Shown: one piece after another, positions 9,385-20,119 of the stretch | Layout: the number at the start of each line of letters is the position of its first letter | Position numbering within the stretch: position 1 is the first letter of the stretch | Source: Chlorokybus atmophyticus | Lineage: Eukaryota > Streptophyta > Chlorokybophyceae > Chlorokybales > Chlorokybaceae | Length of the DNA: 64,000 nt | Direction of reading: 5' to 3' | Assembly: GCA_009103225.1 (NCBI GenBank) | Contig: RHPI01002069.1 | Location: 1,222,744 to 1,286,743, forward strand | The notes under the pieces: generated by a model | Seen by the model: the letters and a program-made list of their open reading frames with translations, nothing else | What the model was told of the DNA's origin: nothing | Databases searched by the model: none | Made by a program: the position numbers and the translations under genes

Positions 9385-11600
9385 TTGTTGACTCTGTATG
9401 CTACGGCATAGCATGTTCTTAGGGAAAACACCGGCTCCATCTGCCCGTACTATCCAGCAGCAGCACCCCAGCTGCACGAAGCATTTGTCACCATGGGGGT
9501 GGAGGTCATCTTTTGTTCTTGCTACGCGTCACCCAGGTGGCGCAGCAGCATGTCCAGCACAGTATGGCTGTCCATGCAGCTGCCCGAGACAGCGTGACCC
9601 TCGACTCCCCTCGACCCGACAACTCTGCCGAATTACCTCCACAGCATCCACCACCTGTCCACTAACCACATGTCCTGAAGTTGTCCATGTGAAGAAGCGC
9701 ATGGGTTCCCCTCGCCACTCGAAGCACGAGCGCGATTCGCACACGCACTGCACGCGACGAAAAAACTCGGGTTCCTTGCACAGCACTTTGCTAAGGCGGC
9801 AGCCAAACACGTCGACATTGTGTGTGGTGTGATGCCAGCAAGCAGCACTAAAACCGTGGCACACTGTCTGCACTCGCTGGCATTTGGTCAAGTGTGCTCG
9901 CATTCGCTACCTACGGCCATTGGCACATATGTATGCATTGCATTGTGGGCACACCAAGCATGGTCTCCTAGATGAGGGGGATTCAAATGATGCCGCCGAC
10001 ATCATGCAAAATAGGAATCGGCACGGCTGCCCACAAACTGAGCGAGACTTTAGGGTATATGCATCAATGTAGGGTTGCCAGCTTACGAGCCCTAAATGGG
10101 TCACACTTCAAGTGAAGCACGACTGTACCATTGACGCTATTGCAGTACCATGCATGGTACTACATCAACATGAATGGTACTCCATCTGTTAATGGTACTA
10201 CAGTACCAGGATGCTCGCATACTACCACAATCGTAGAGTAATACTGTGTTGTCATTCCATGAAATCCAGAGCGCTGTCCGAGTTTGTTGCTGTCAACCAC
10301 GCTCTGAACCAGCGAGGTATGTAAGCCATGCACTGACTCATGCGCCGGGCAGTCATCATACACATGTACAGCCAAAGCTTCTGACAACAGCAGACCTCGG
10401 GTGCACCATGCACCATGCTGCAACTATATATGTACCTACATGGTTCACATGTATTCAACACAAAACTGCAATATATGCACAATTGTCATCAAAGCGGGGG
10501 CCAAATCACCGTTGACACATTGGCGTCTTGCAGTGGGCGTGGCGACCAAAACGGGTGAGGTTGCTTGCACATGGGACACGCTTGTAGCTCCTTTGATTTA
10601 TTTGCCATATGCTTCTGTTGGTATATAATGCAGACATGGCACATCGCATGCTTGCAACAGGGCGTCTCCTCATCCGCTGGGGGTGGGTGGGCTCTTCAAT
10701 GCGACAATTCAGCACACATGGTGCACGCAGGTGTGCAAGCTGCCTCTGCCACCAAACTCTGTTATCGCGTTGCAGGCGCAGCGACTCCCATCTTAAAGGC
10801 GCAGCATAACGCTCCACTGCCTGCTCAATCACCTGACGCCCACGCCGCCATACACCACCTGCTGCTCTTGGTGGTCTTGTCCAGCATGCATTCCTTCAGG
10901 CCCTCGACATGGCCGTCGTCACTCGTGTGATCGCCCACATCGCCATCTTCTTCAAGCTTTCACACAATTAGCTTGACGTGCCGTATGACATACAGCCACT
11001 GCCAGCAAAAGCATGCCAAGTACAGCTCGAATGGTTTTACTTGCCACCCAGTATGTTTGCTTAGGTAGTGGCACACATCTCGACCCGCATCAGTCAACAT
11101 CAACAGATACATCTATTGCAGCAGGTTGAAGTTTTGCTCCGCGGATAGCTCTTGCACATTGCCGGGTTGCAGCGGCAGCAACAACACCATCATATCGAGG
11201 ACGGCGAGGGGCAACAATGTACTACGGATGGCCATATCCTGTTTGGGTTCCAACCACGGCCAATCCCCAGAGGTCTGTTTAGACTGCACTCCGCGTTTGC
11301 TCTTACTTATTGCATACTTTCGTCACCCACCTCGAGGCATGCGGCATGCGGTGATGCAGCGCATCTTGAGGGTATTGTAGGGCGATCAATTTCTTTGCAC
11401 TATGAGTCAGCCCCTCAAAGCGTCTGCGCGTCGGTGCTTTGAGCTTAGGCAGCTCGTTCCGCACCGGCTGTCTCTCTGGACAATGCTGAGCAGCAACTTG
11501 ACGCTGTAAACCGCCTGTGCCTACTTTGGACACACAGTCAGCCCCAGTGAGGCTTCAAGGCGCAATGCTTCTTCTAACCTTGTAACGATGCCTCACCTTT
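9385..11600. other. no gene recognised; probable LTR remains and flanking DNA
   Basis: The stretch is open in no frame for more than about 140 codons and shows no family signature. It should contain the 3' LTR of the methyltransferase element at its left end. A cluster of GGTAC half-sites lies at about 10,125-10,215, including an 18-bp perfect palindrome (AGTACCATGCATGGTACT, 10,144-10,161). Nothing else stands out. Confidence 0.4.
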
Positions 11601-11615
11601 CCTTTTTTTATCATG

Positions 11616-12770
11616 TCAGCGTCCCTTGTTCCAACAACTTTCAACGTACACATCCTGGCAGGCGCTCTCCGTGGCACTGTTTCTTAGAGGAGGTAAGGCG
11701 TTATCTTCTTGCTCCACAGCATTGCGCTTGTTGGTTGCCTCCCGTCCCTCCACGACCTCATGTTGCTTAATGAGGTCGAGCATGAAGCCTTTGTCTTTCA
11801 GCGCAGCTTTCATGACACCTCGATCAATCTCTTTACCAACAGTACAGGCTGGGATCAATGTGGCAAGCTTAGAGGGAGAGGGCGAGCTACCGCTGTATCT
11901 TGATGGAGATGCCTCCGGATAATCAGAGTGCGGTGGCAAGTGAGTCTCCGCAGCAGGCAGGGAGGGTGCTGAGTTATAATTGCGAGCATGTGGCTGTGGT
12001 TGAGGGGAGGTAGGATGTGCAGGACAATTGGCTACTTGTTGCCAAGCACACGAAGGTGAGGCCTGAGGAGTTGGCGCAGCACCTTGGGTCGCATCCGGTG
12101 GTAGCGGGGAATTGGCAACGCCATTCCGCCACTGTCCGATCAAGTTTGTTACATCCGGTGGCACTTCATGCATAGGCCACGACCATTGTTCGGTGCTTGC
12201 AGGCTTGAGGAGCCAAAAGTGTGCTGGCTCATCAGGAGCAGTGTTGCCCACCACCAGGACTGAGTTGGGGGCTTCTTCATTTCCAACCCAAACTGCGCTG
12301 CCGGGCCGTGACACCCACTCCCCATGCTCGCGCCGAACGGTCACGCAGCCAATCAACAAGCCTAGCTTGTTGGCAAACATGGTCATCTGCAGGTGCTGCA
12401 AGTATACATCTTTTTCCGCACGATCTGTAGCACCTTTGCCATGGCTATGTCAATGTTGCAATTGACATCAGCCAACATGGTCGCAGGCAGTTTGTCGTAA
12501 TATTGCGCCATCTCTCCCGCGGCACCAGTGGCTTTGCAGAAGTCTAAGGTTCTGCTCGCCATGCCTGCATCAACAGTCTTGTCGGTGACTTTGCGGAGAG
12601 TGTCCCCCCTGCCGTCGTCGTCCATGGTGTCCAGCATGGCCCAAAATCTGCTCGAGCTGAAGCACTTGTGATCATCCAAGACACTTTGCGCTATGGATGG
12701 CTTGGCGCGAAACACACAATGATAGAAGCAATTACCATTCATTGGCGCATTGAAGTGGTCTCATCAAGCG
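11616..12770 (-). pseudogene. OTU-like cysteine protease, split by a frameshift
   Basis: Two overlapping minus-strand frames together look like an OTU-family deubiquitinase. The upstream one (12,742 down to 12,383) starts with NGNCFYHCVF, matching the OTU catalytic D-G-N-C box with Asp replaced by Asn. The downstream one (12,401 to 11,616) begins KDVYLQHLQMTMFANKLGL, like the OTU segment before the beta strands, and holds EPAHFWLL, where the catalytic His is expected, followed by a Ser/Pro/Gln-rich tail and a short charged end. The frames change near 12,400-12,430. This is a frameshift or a missed small intron. OTU domains are often carried by transposable elements, and the neighbourhood is transposon-rich, so a mobile origin is likely but not shown. 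Confidence 0.5.
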
Positions 12771-12905
12771 AGGTGGCCACCTAGCATAACTGATGGCCGT
12801 ATGCGGGTTGCGGCCAGCTCCTCTGTTGACTCGCTGGCATGTGGTGACGCCTGCTGCATGCGCATACAGCACTCTAATGGTGTGTTCAACTGTCGACGGC
12901 AAGAG

Positions 12906-13558
12906 TCACAGTGACTGATGAAGTACCTGAGCTTGGGGCAGACTGCCGGCTTCAACTTGCAGCGGGTGGGGTAAGGTAGGTGCAGACGCCACATCGGTTG
13001 TTGCATTGTGATGTGGTCTCGCCGGTTGCGGCAAGAAGGATTGTTGCCCCGCAATCACCGGTGCTGCTTGTGGAGGAGACGGCAGTGCATGAAAGACTGG
13101 TGCCGCGGAAGGTGGATGCGCTTTAGCTGCGAGGGGAGCAGGTGCGGCAGGTGAAACCACTTGTGCATGCAGCAAGGGGGGCTGTATATAGGACCCAGGA
13201 TAAGATGGCTTACAATGTTGCAAAGGATGTATATAAGCTTATGCAATGCCTGACGCATTCTTACCAAGGCACAAGCATAAAAGACATCGACTTACCTCAG
13301 TGGCTCGTGGGCTGCATGGAGCAGGGGAAGCCATGAGGGCTGACAAGGTGGTATTGGGTGCACTTTCCCCGCCACCTCAATCGCAGACTCGTCACGGAGC
13401 TCGTGAGCCATGGGCACAGGATGCGCCACTGCCCCAATAGACATGTTGGGATTCAACATGCCAACATGCATGTTAAACTGATGCCGCATTGCGACCGCGC
13501 CCATCAGCAAGTGGGATTGAAGGACCCGATGATGATGGGATTGAAACCAGACTTGCAT
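12906..13558 (-). CDS. possible upstream exons of the OTU-like gene (Pro/His/Gln-rich)
   Basis: Minus-strand open stretches at 13,558-13,292 and 13,223-12,906 encode low-complexity Pro/Ala/His/Gln-rich peptides with no recognised domain. They lie just upstream of the OTU-like frames on the same strand, and their composition resembles the OTU protein tail. Exon borders were not resolved, and they may equally be non-coding. Confidence 0.25.
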
Positions 13559-14009
13559 AGAAGCTCGGATAGGACCTAGTGCACTGTGGTGCTGTCAACC
13601 AATCACATGTGGGTTAGCTGCATGCTTGCGACACTGCAATTGCAATAATCAACTGCGTCACACCGTCATCAGTTTATTGCTTCGAACTGTCACCTGCGGC
13701 ATTGCTGGTTGATGCACGAATGATTGCATGGACTGCGTCATTGCTGGTTGATGCACTACTGGTGCAATGCCGGACGAATGGCCACGCGCTCATGTGCTCA
13801 AACCCAGCCTACTTCGCTCGGCACGCGCGCGCGACTTCCCACGCTCACGCACATCCTAGCATGCAAAGGTAGGCATGCATTGGAGGTGCATGCAGGCAAC
13901 ATGCACAGCGAGATTGGCAACAACATACCGCCGCTCAGCTCTGGCTATCCGCTCTGGCTTCCGCAATGTTGGCTTGACTGTGGGGTGGGTATGGGTAAAT
14001 AGTGAAGCC

Positions 14010-14490
14010 TGCAGCTACGCTTCATTTATCATATGGACTGCGCCAAAAACAAATTGCTCTTGCAAGGATATGCATGTGACTGTTGAGCGTACCTCGGCAT
14101 TCTTTTGTGCTTGTTCCCGCAGTCGCAATTGGTCCCGCATGGTTCTGACAAGGGGGTCTAAGGACTGCAGCTCCTGATCCACTCCTTGCTGCAGAAAGCG
14201 AGCCACCAAGCAGCTTTTTGTGTGAAGATGGTCCTTGATGGCTTGCCTGCTGGTTTGTCCAGTGTAAGTGATGCATGTTGGACTAAGGACTGCAGCTCCT
14301 AATCCACTCCTTGTTGCACAAAGCGAGCCACTAAGCAGCTCTTTGTGTGAGGATGGTCCTTGATGGCTTGCCTGCTGGTTTGTCCAGTGTAAGTGATGCA
14401 TGTTGGACATCCCCATTGCTGACGCTTGCCATGATCCATGATGTGGCGCCCGGTATTAGCTGGCTTCGCTGCTTGAACTCTTACGACCAC
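14010..14490 (-). CDS. zinc-finger exon, tandemly duplicated, with coiled-coil continuation
   Basis: On the minus strand two near-identical segments encode CPTCITYTGQTSRQAIKDH followed by HTKSCLVARF, a C-x2-C...H-x-K-S-C arrangement like a small C2HC zinc finger. The right-hand copy (first in transcription) ends in a TAG directly after QQGVD. The second copy reads on through QELQSLDPLVRTMRDQLRLREQAQK, which looks like a short coiled coil. It lies upstream of and on the same strand as the OTU-like protease, so both may belong to one former mobile-element gene. The family was not identified. Confidence 0.4.
14158..14407. repeat. 125-bp tandem duplication (two units)
   Basis: Unit 1 is 14,158-14,282 and unit 2 is 14,283-14,407. 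The units align end to end without gaps and differ at only a handful of positions. Each unit carries one copy of the minus-strand zinc-finger coding segment. One of the few differences makes a TAG stop in unit 2 where unit 1 has a CAG codon. Confidence 0.9.
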
Positions 14491-14681
14491 AACTTCTCGC
14501 CAAAAGTGCCACGCCGCCGCCGCCGCCTCATAGTCCTCCGCCTCCTAGTCAAACTCATGTCTACTATGCCTGACATTCGAGCCGTCATCGATCTGATGCC
14601 CCTGCGTGCCATCATCCGGCCATTAATGAAGCTGTTTGGGTGAGTGCACGCTAACTCCCATTGGGGCTGGTCGAGCAATGC

Positions 14682-14707
14682 CTCTGTCGTACCATGGTAC
14701 GACAGAG
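14682..14707. repeat. 26-bp perfect palindrome with further half-site copies
   Basis: The half CTCTGTCGTACCA is followed immediately by its exact reverse complement. Single half-sites recur at about 14,744-14,757 (CTCTGTCGTACCATT) and 14,824-14,835 (GTCGTACCATTA). The function is unknown; it could be a terminal-repeat remnant or a protein-binding site. Confidence 0.8.
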
Positions 14708-15414
14708 TCATTGTACGCCAATGGCTGGGGTTGGACGAGAGATGCCTCTGTCGTACCATTAATGTTACGCCCAAGCCATTGTTACCCTTGGTTGTACAAA
14801 GCATGGATGTTACGAATGCATAAGTCGTACCATTAACCATGGGAGAGAAGGACGCACTACAAGTGCGACTCTGGTGCGGGACACTAGGCGCTCAAAACCG
14901 CCTCATTTTTGTTTTAGCGCCTCGTACATTGGGGCGGGCCACCTGGCGGCTGCAGCGTTGGATGCGGCAGCGCCATCATCAGCTAAGCAAGCGGCACCCG
15001 ACTATCAGTTAGAGAGATGCCTCCTGGTCCATCTGCAGGTGCACCTTATCGTGGAGGCGCCCCAAGTCCACATTGCCCCTAGTGTTCAACCAAGCAACCG
15101 TTGCCAACCAGCAGCAGCCACTCTTTGCCAACCAATTGCAGCAAGACCCCGCGCAAACGCCCAGCCCATAAAAACAACTCAATCTGACACCGCAGTCGCA
15201 AGGGCAAGCTAAAATGCATGCGTTCTTTATGCACTGTGCACGTTGCTTCTTGCTCAACTTCAAACTTTGATGCTTGCTTCTTTCATGACTGGCACAGTGA
15301 CTCACTGCATGCGTTCTCGATACACTGTGCACGCTGTTCTTTTTGCTCAACTGTGAGGGTTGCATCTTCCATGGCTGGCAGCATGACTCACGTGGTTGTG
15401 CTTGCAGAGGGTCG

Positions 15415-16600
15415 ATTGGAACCCCCAACCCAAACACATTTGGCCGTGACATACCAACCGCAGCCGTCAGCAACCCTTCCTTAAGCAAGTGGAAGATGGG
15501 CAACAAGGTAAGCACTGTGTGACACTGTGTGTAATGGATTGTTCTTATGTGGACAGCAATTGCGAGATGCCGTCATTCAAATCATAAACGGCCACTGGGA
15601 GAGAGCCACGTTTATCCCAAGAAGGACACTATTGGTAACGTCATGTGTCAGGTGCTGTGAATGCTTCATGACCTCACTGCACCGTGACAATGACCAACCT
15701 GCCTATGACAGGTAGTTGGCTTCGACCATGACAACGAGGCTGATGCAGCCAAGTTCTATGAGGTGTACTGGACGCCCAAGGAGTGCCCCTTCCACTGGAG
15801 TGTCGTTTTGAAGAAAGTTTCGCAGGTCCGTTCTGAGAACGTCACCAAGATCAAGCATGTCCTTGGGAAGGAGTACAAGTGGACACTGTTTAACATCAAC
15901 AAGCGCAAACGAGTTGGGTCCCTCACCACCATGTCTGCTATGCAACATTGCCTTTACTCAGCCTCCATACACACATGCGCATCTTGCCTATTGTAACCGA
16001 TTCAATCCAGCACATCGACGCTCTAATGGACCCCGAGACCCCAAAAGCGCAATGCGCTCCAATATAGTCACAGGCACTATTCTAGCCTAGTGCACGCTCA
16101 ACTTGAACTATGTATACTATAACTAATGCCTTGTTGGTATGACTCTCGCAGACAAGTCATGGCGGAAATTTGAGGTGACCGACAATGCAGACCCGGAGCG
16201 GAGGAGATACATCCATGAATGGGGCAATCCCATCATCTGGCAAATGATCGTGCAATGCTGGTCTTACGCCGTCACTACACCTAGTCGCCGGCAGCTGACG
16301 GTCAACCACGTCACATACCGATTGCTTACGGTGAGCACTCTGAACTCAAACACAAGCAATTTGGGAATGTTGTAGCCCCAAATTACAGGCTTACAGACGC
16401 GCTGCAGTGAATAGTGGCTTTCAATGCCACTAAGACATGCCTGTAAACTACGCAGGTGGAGCGCATCCTAAAGGGCAAGGATGGAGACCCTCTCCTAGCT
16501 GCCAGCATCGACACACATAAAGAGTGCCTCGGCAAAATCAGCACCATGCTCATAGCAATGAAGCTTAAGATGAAGCAACGGTACGCAGCGATTCAGCCAG
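15415..16600 (+). CDS. unrecognised multi-exon gene
   Basis: Successive plus-strand exons have good splice borders. One ends SLSKWKMGNK before GTAAGC (about 15,509). The next runs QLRDAVIQIINGHWERATF to about 15,631 before GTAACG. The next starts after CAG at about 15,710 with VVGFDHDNEADAAKFYEVYW and stays open to about 15,930. The next starts after GCAG at about 16,151 with DKSWRKFEVTDNADPERRRY and ends near 16,330 before GTGAGC. The last visible one begins after GCAG at 16,456 with VERILKGKDGDPLLAAS and ends near 16,580. The reading frames join through at least the first three. No family was recognised. It sits among decayed transposons and could itself be a transposon gene; neither start nor stop was fixed. 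Confidence 0.45.
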
Positions 16601-17267
16601 TCACTTTCATAAAACGCCATTGCATATTGTGTCAAATACCTGAAAGATCCCAATCGGTGCCGGCCGCAAGAGACATCAATTCGTCACCCGTTCGCTGAGG
16701 CCGAAGCGGCATCTGATTGGCTGGCGCAACCGTTTGAGGAGGAGGAAGAGCAAGCTCCGGCGTCTCTACAGGCCCAGCGTGGTGCTTTGTTTCATGATGA
16801 CGAGCAAGGCGATGACAGAGAGGAGCCGCAGCGCAGTTGGTAGTCCAATTAGCTGGTAGTGTACACTGCAAGGCTCTTCTGACTTAGTGTTGTGCATCTT
16901 AACCAAGCTCAATCGTCGTTATGCTCATGCATGTCAAAACTTGCATCCCTACGGTATACAACAGCACTGCAAGCATTCGAGTCACATAATCGAACTACAA
17001 GCCTTGGCAAGTGACTGAGAGACACTGTACACATTTCAGGTACCTGTACACAGCACATGCACATAACAATGCTAGCAGTCAGTGACAGTCGCGTGTAGTC
17101 ATGCTATGCAAATACATATATACATATATATATAACGATAATTAGGCATTAGTCACCTTTAGTTGCTTGAGGAATGCCTTATTTTGTTGACAACTTCCTA
17201 GTTGGTGCTTGTGAATTAGGCTTGTGAATTAGGCTCAGTCGCCTGCGCTGGACTGGTGTGTAACCAG

Positions 17268-17515
17268 CAGGTGCCTGTTATATAGGATGAGTCACCTATA
17301 TAAAACTAATGTGTAATTTGCAGGTGCCTGTTAATTAGGTATAGTCACATGTTAAGGCCTGTGCAACTTACAAGTGCCCGTTATTTGGTTATAGTCACGT
17401 GTTAAGGCCCGATAAGTAACGAACAGGTGCATGTTAATTAAGCGTAGTCATCTGTTAAGGCCTGATAAGTAACTAACAGGTGCCTGTTAAGTAGGCATAT
17501 TCAACTGTTAAAGAC
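17268..17515. repeat. degenerate tandem repeat, about 50-53 bp unit, five units
   Basis: The core GTGCCTGTTA recurs at 17,271, 17,324, 17,374, 17,427 and 17,480 with spacings of 53, 50, 53 and 53 bases. Each is followed by a TAGTCA-type motif and TGTTAAGGCC. The array is AT-richer than the coding regions and lies just left of the first chromovirus. Confidence 0.7.
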
Positions 17516-17639
17516 TGCATTGTAACGGAAAGGGCCTGATAGTAACGGAAGTTATACTCATGTCCCTGTGTCGAGATTACAGGGGACTGAGCTACGACAG
17601 TCAAGATTAGTGTCTTCAGGTGCACGGCCGTTGCCAATA

Positions 17640-19903
17640 TTTGGTCGGTCGACAGGAGGAAACATTTTGCGACGACTGGCGCACGCTTGTGCACAGTAAA
17701 GAAAAGTTGTAAGCGTGTAACAATGTTTGTGAAAGGGTCGCATAGCTTGGAGCACAAGCAGCCCGACCTTGCGCTACTTACTGCACTGCAAATGAAACGT
17801 GCGTTGCGCAAAAACACACCGGCTTTTTGGTACACTTGACGTCGTCGGACGACTTTGTGCCGGGCAATACAGAAGGTGTCGCAGACATCATTGATAAGTG
17901 CTAAGATGTGTTCCTTGATGAGTTGCTAGGCTTACCTACTGATTGCGGTGTCGGACACACAATACTTCTCATTCCTAATAGTGAGTCCCTTTCGGCCTAT
18001 ATAGGCTAAGCCCCCAAGAGAGGGAGGAAATGAACTTAAATCAAGCAGTTACTGAAAAAGGGATTTATTAAACCGAGTTCTTCACCCTTTGACACGCACA
18101 GTGGTGATGAATCTTAAACTATTGGTGTATTCTCAATACAGCAAAAGTTGTCACAAAGGCAAGCTCGCTGGAATAAATTTCTATTCCGGTTTACCCTTAA
18201 GTGGGTATACCGGCCAGGCAGAATCAATGTTGCTGATCCTCTAAATCGCCGATCGTCATTGTTAGCAATTATGGATGCGCAATTGCTTGTAACGCGCGGT
18301 ATGTTGCCGCCTGATAATAAGTTTGTTCAAACTGTTGTGCAAGGGTATGCTTTAGACCCATGGCTCTCATCAGAGGACAATGTGCAAAAGCTTAATAAAC
18401 GAGACAACATGTATTATATGGGCACCGGTTTTGTCAAACCAAACCATGCTGAGTTGTGTGTGAATGCATAGCTGATGTACACAATCCATCATACGTTGGG
18501 CACTTTGGCAGTCACAACACTGTTAAGGCAGCACAGCAGTTGTATTGGTGGCCATTGTAGCCTGTTGACGTAAAGCGGTATATAGACACATGTGACAAAT
18601 GTTACTATGACAAGCCGTTACGTGAAAAACCCGAAGGGTTGCTGTGACCATTGCCTGTTGCTGATGGCAAATTGGAAAGTGTGAGTATGGACTTGATTAC
18701 TAAGCTCCCAAAGACAGCATTATGTCACACCGCGGTTGCAGTTTTTTTTGGCCATTTAGCAAAAGTGGTTCACATTGTCCCTTGTCGCATGGAAATAGGC
18801 TCCTTGCATGGTGCACCCGAGGCTCCCGCGAGTTGGCGATGGATTTTGCCGCACCTGTGTGTTCAAGTTGCAAGGCTTGCCTCGCAACCTTGTGTCTGAT
18901 TGCGATCCACGATCTGTGGCTCGGTTCTGGAAGTCGCTATGCAGCTCCTTACATAACATGAGCCCAGCTTACCATCCGCAGATGGATGGTCAGACAGATT
19001 GCGCCAGTTAAGTAACTATCGGCATTATATGAGTCTGAAGCAGAGTGATTGCGATGTTCACCCCTCGTTGGCTAAGTTTGCAATCAATAGTACATGGTAA
19101 GGGAGTGTGCAGGAAACTCCGTTTATCTTAGATTACGGAGTGCATACAGTGAGTCCTGCGAACATCAAGTTGCTTGCTACCGTAACTCGCGTACCTGCAG
19201 CGCGCAAAAGGGCTTTGGCCATGCAAGATAGGTTAGCGTTGGCAAAGGACTATCTGCGCGCAGCGAGAACAGATAAAAGCAGAACAGAACAGAACAGATA
19301 AAAGCACAAGCTGCGCATCGTAGAGAGGCCAACTACGATGTGGGCTGTTCGGCGCTTTTAAATACCAAAAACCTATCCATTATAAAAGTGCGTATCCGCA
19401 AGTTTTTCCCTCGCTTGATATGCCCTTTTTAAGTGATTGAACGTCGTTGGGTCGGCACGCACGCGTATTGATTGAACTTGCAAAAGTCATTACGCATTCA
19501 TAATGTGTTTCATGTGAGTGTACTGAAACCGTACCGTTTCTGATGGTCAGGTTCAACCTCCTCCACCCCCTATTGTAGTGGATGGCGACGATACTTTTGA
19601 GTATGAGGTGGAAGCAATCCTAAGTCATCGTAAGCCACGACGCAAACGCGCGCCGTCTTACTTGGTGAAATGGAAAGGGTATAGTGTTGAGCACAACACG
19701 TGGGAGCCCGAAATGAGTCTTACAAACTGCCAAGAGACTCTTCGGGGGTACTGTAGCGCTGTGCTTACACGCGGACGGTTGAAGGCAGCTGGCTGACATC
19801 TCTACCGCTTCGGCCCTGATTCTCTCACTGCTTTAGTTGTCAGTGCTCATGGTGGGGCTTTGCTAACCCTTCAATGAGGACATTGAAACCTAAGTGGGGG
19901 AAA
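17640..19903 (+). mobile_element. decayed, internally deleted chromovirus (Ty3/gypsy)
   Basis: Pieces in element order: a pre-RT segment (about 17,740-17,840, LALLTALQMKRALRK), the RT N-terminus (about 17,900-18,110, ending KGFIKPSSSPF), the end of RNase H (from about 18,150, WVYRPGRINVADPLNRR), the integrase zinc domain and core (about 18,480-19,130, with SMDLITKLPK, VSDCDPRS and AYHPQMDGQTD), the integrase tail, and a chromodomain (19,578-19,796). The RT core between about 18,110 and 18,150 is deleted. Many stops and frame changes show long decay. A polypurine tract (AAGTGGGGGAAA) ends just before 19,904. Upstream gag and protease were not recognised. Confidence 0.85.
19578..19796 (+). pseudogene. 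chromodomain of the first chromovirus
   Basis: The frame reads EYEVEAILSHRKPRRKR...YLVKWKGYSVEHNTWEPE, the classic chromodomain with the aromatic cage residues (Tyr in EYEVE, and Trp and Tyr in VKWKGY) and the WEPE end. In chromoviruses this C-terminal module of integrase binds methylated histone H3 and steers integration. This piece is intact although the rest of the element is broken. Confidence 0.85.
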
Positions 19904-20064
19904 TGTAAGGAAGTGCTACCTCTATAGAGGTTTCCCGCCCTTATTCATCATTCAATAAGGATCCCAACAAGTAGAACGGCAAATTAAGCCGTATAGGCCG
20001 TTCACCTAATGTTAAGACCCTAATGTGGTGTTACTTATCTGTACCACTGATATTCAGCTGATAT
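19904..20064 (+). repeat. 3' LTR start of the first chromovirus
   Basis: The stretch begins TGTAAGGAAGTGCTACC immediately after a polypurine tract, as LTRs do. The right end is not defined; it is cut at 20,065 by a different repeat (a TRIM LTR fragment). Confidence 0.55.
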
Positions 20065-20115
20065 TGTAACGGGAAGGTACATTATATAACCACAAATCGA
20101 CCATAAAAAGCACCA
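20065..20115 (+). repeat. truncated LTR of the TRIM family
   Basis: The stretch TGTAACGGGAAGGTACATTA and the following CCACAAATCGACCATAAA match the first about 50 bases of the 79-bp TRIM LTR found at 26,399 and 26,855. The copy breaks off where protease-coding sequence of the next chromovirus begins. Confidence 0.75.
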
Positions 20116-20119
20116 CTTC

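Noticed and set aside
14481-14840. Minus-strand 119-codon frame with Arg-rich run
   Set aside because: It is built from the palindromic TCGTACCA repeats and a GCC-type run; no splice or start context supports coding.
18148-18471. Independent short gene
   Set aside because: The protein reads as the RNase H end and integrase start of a gypsy element and joins the pieces on both sides.
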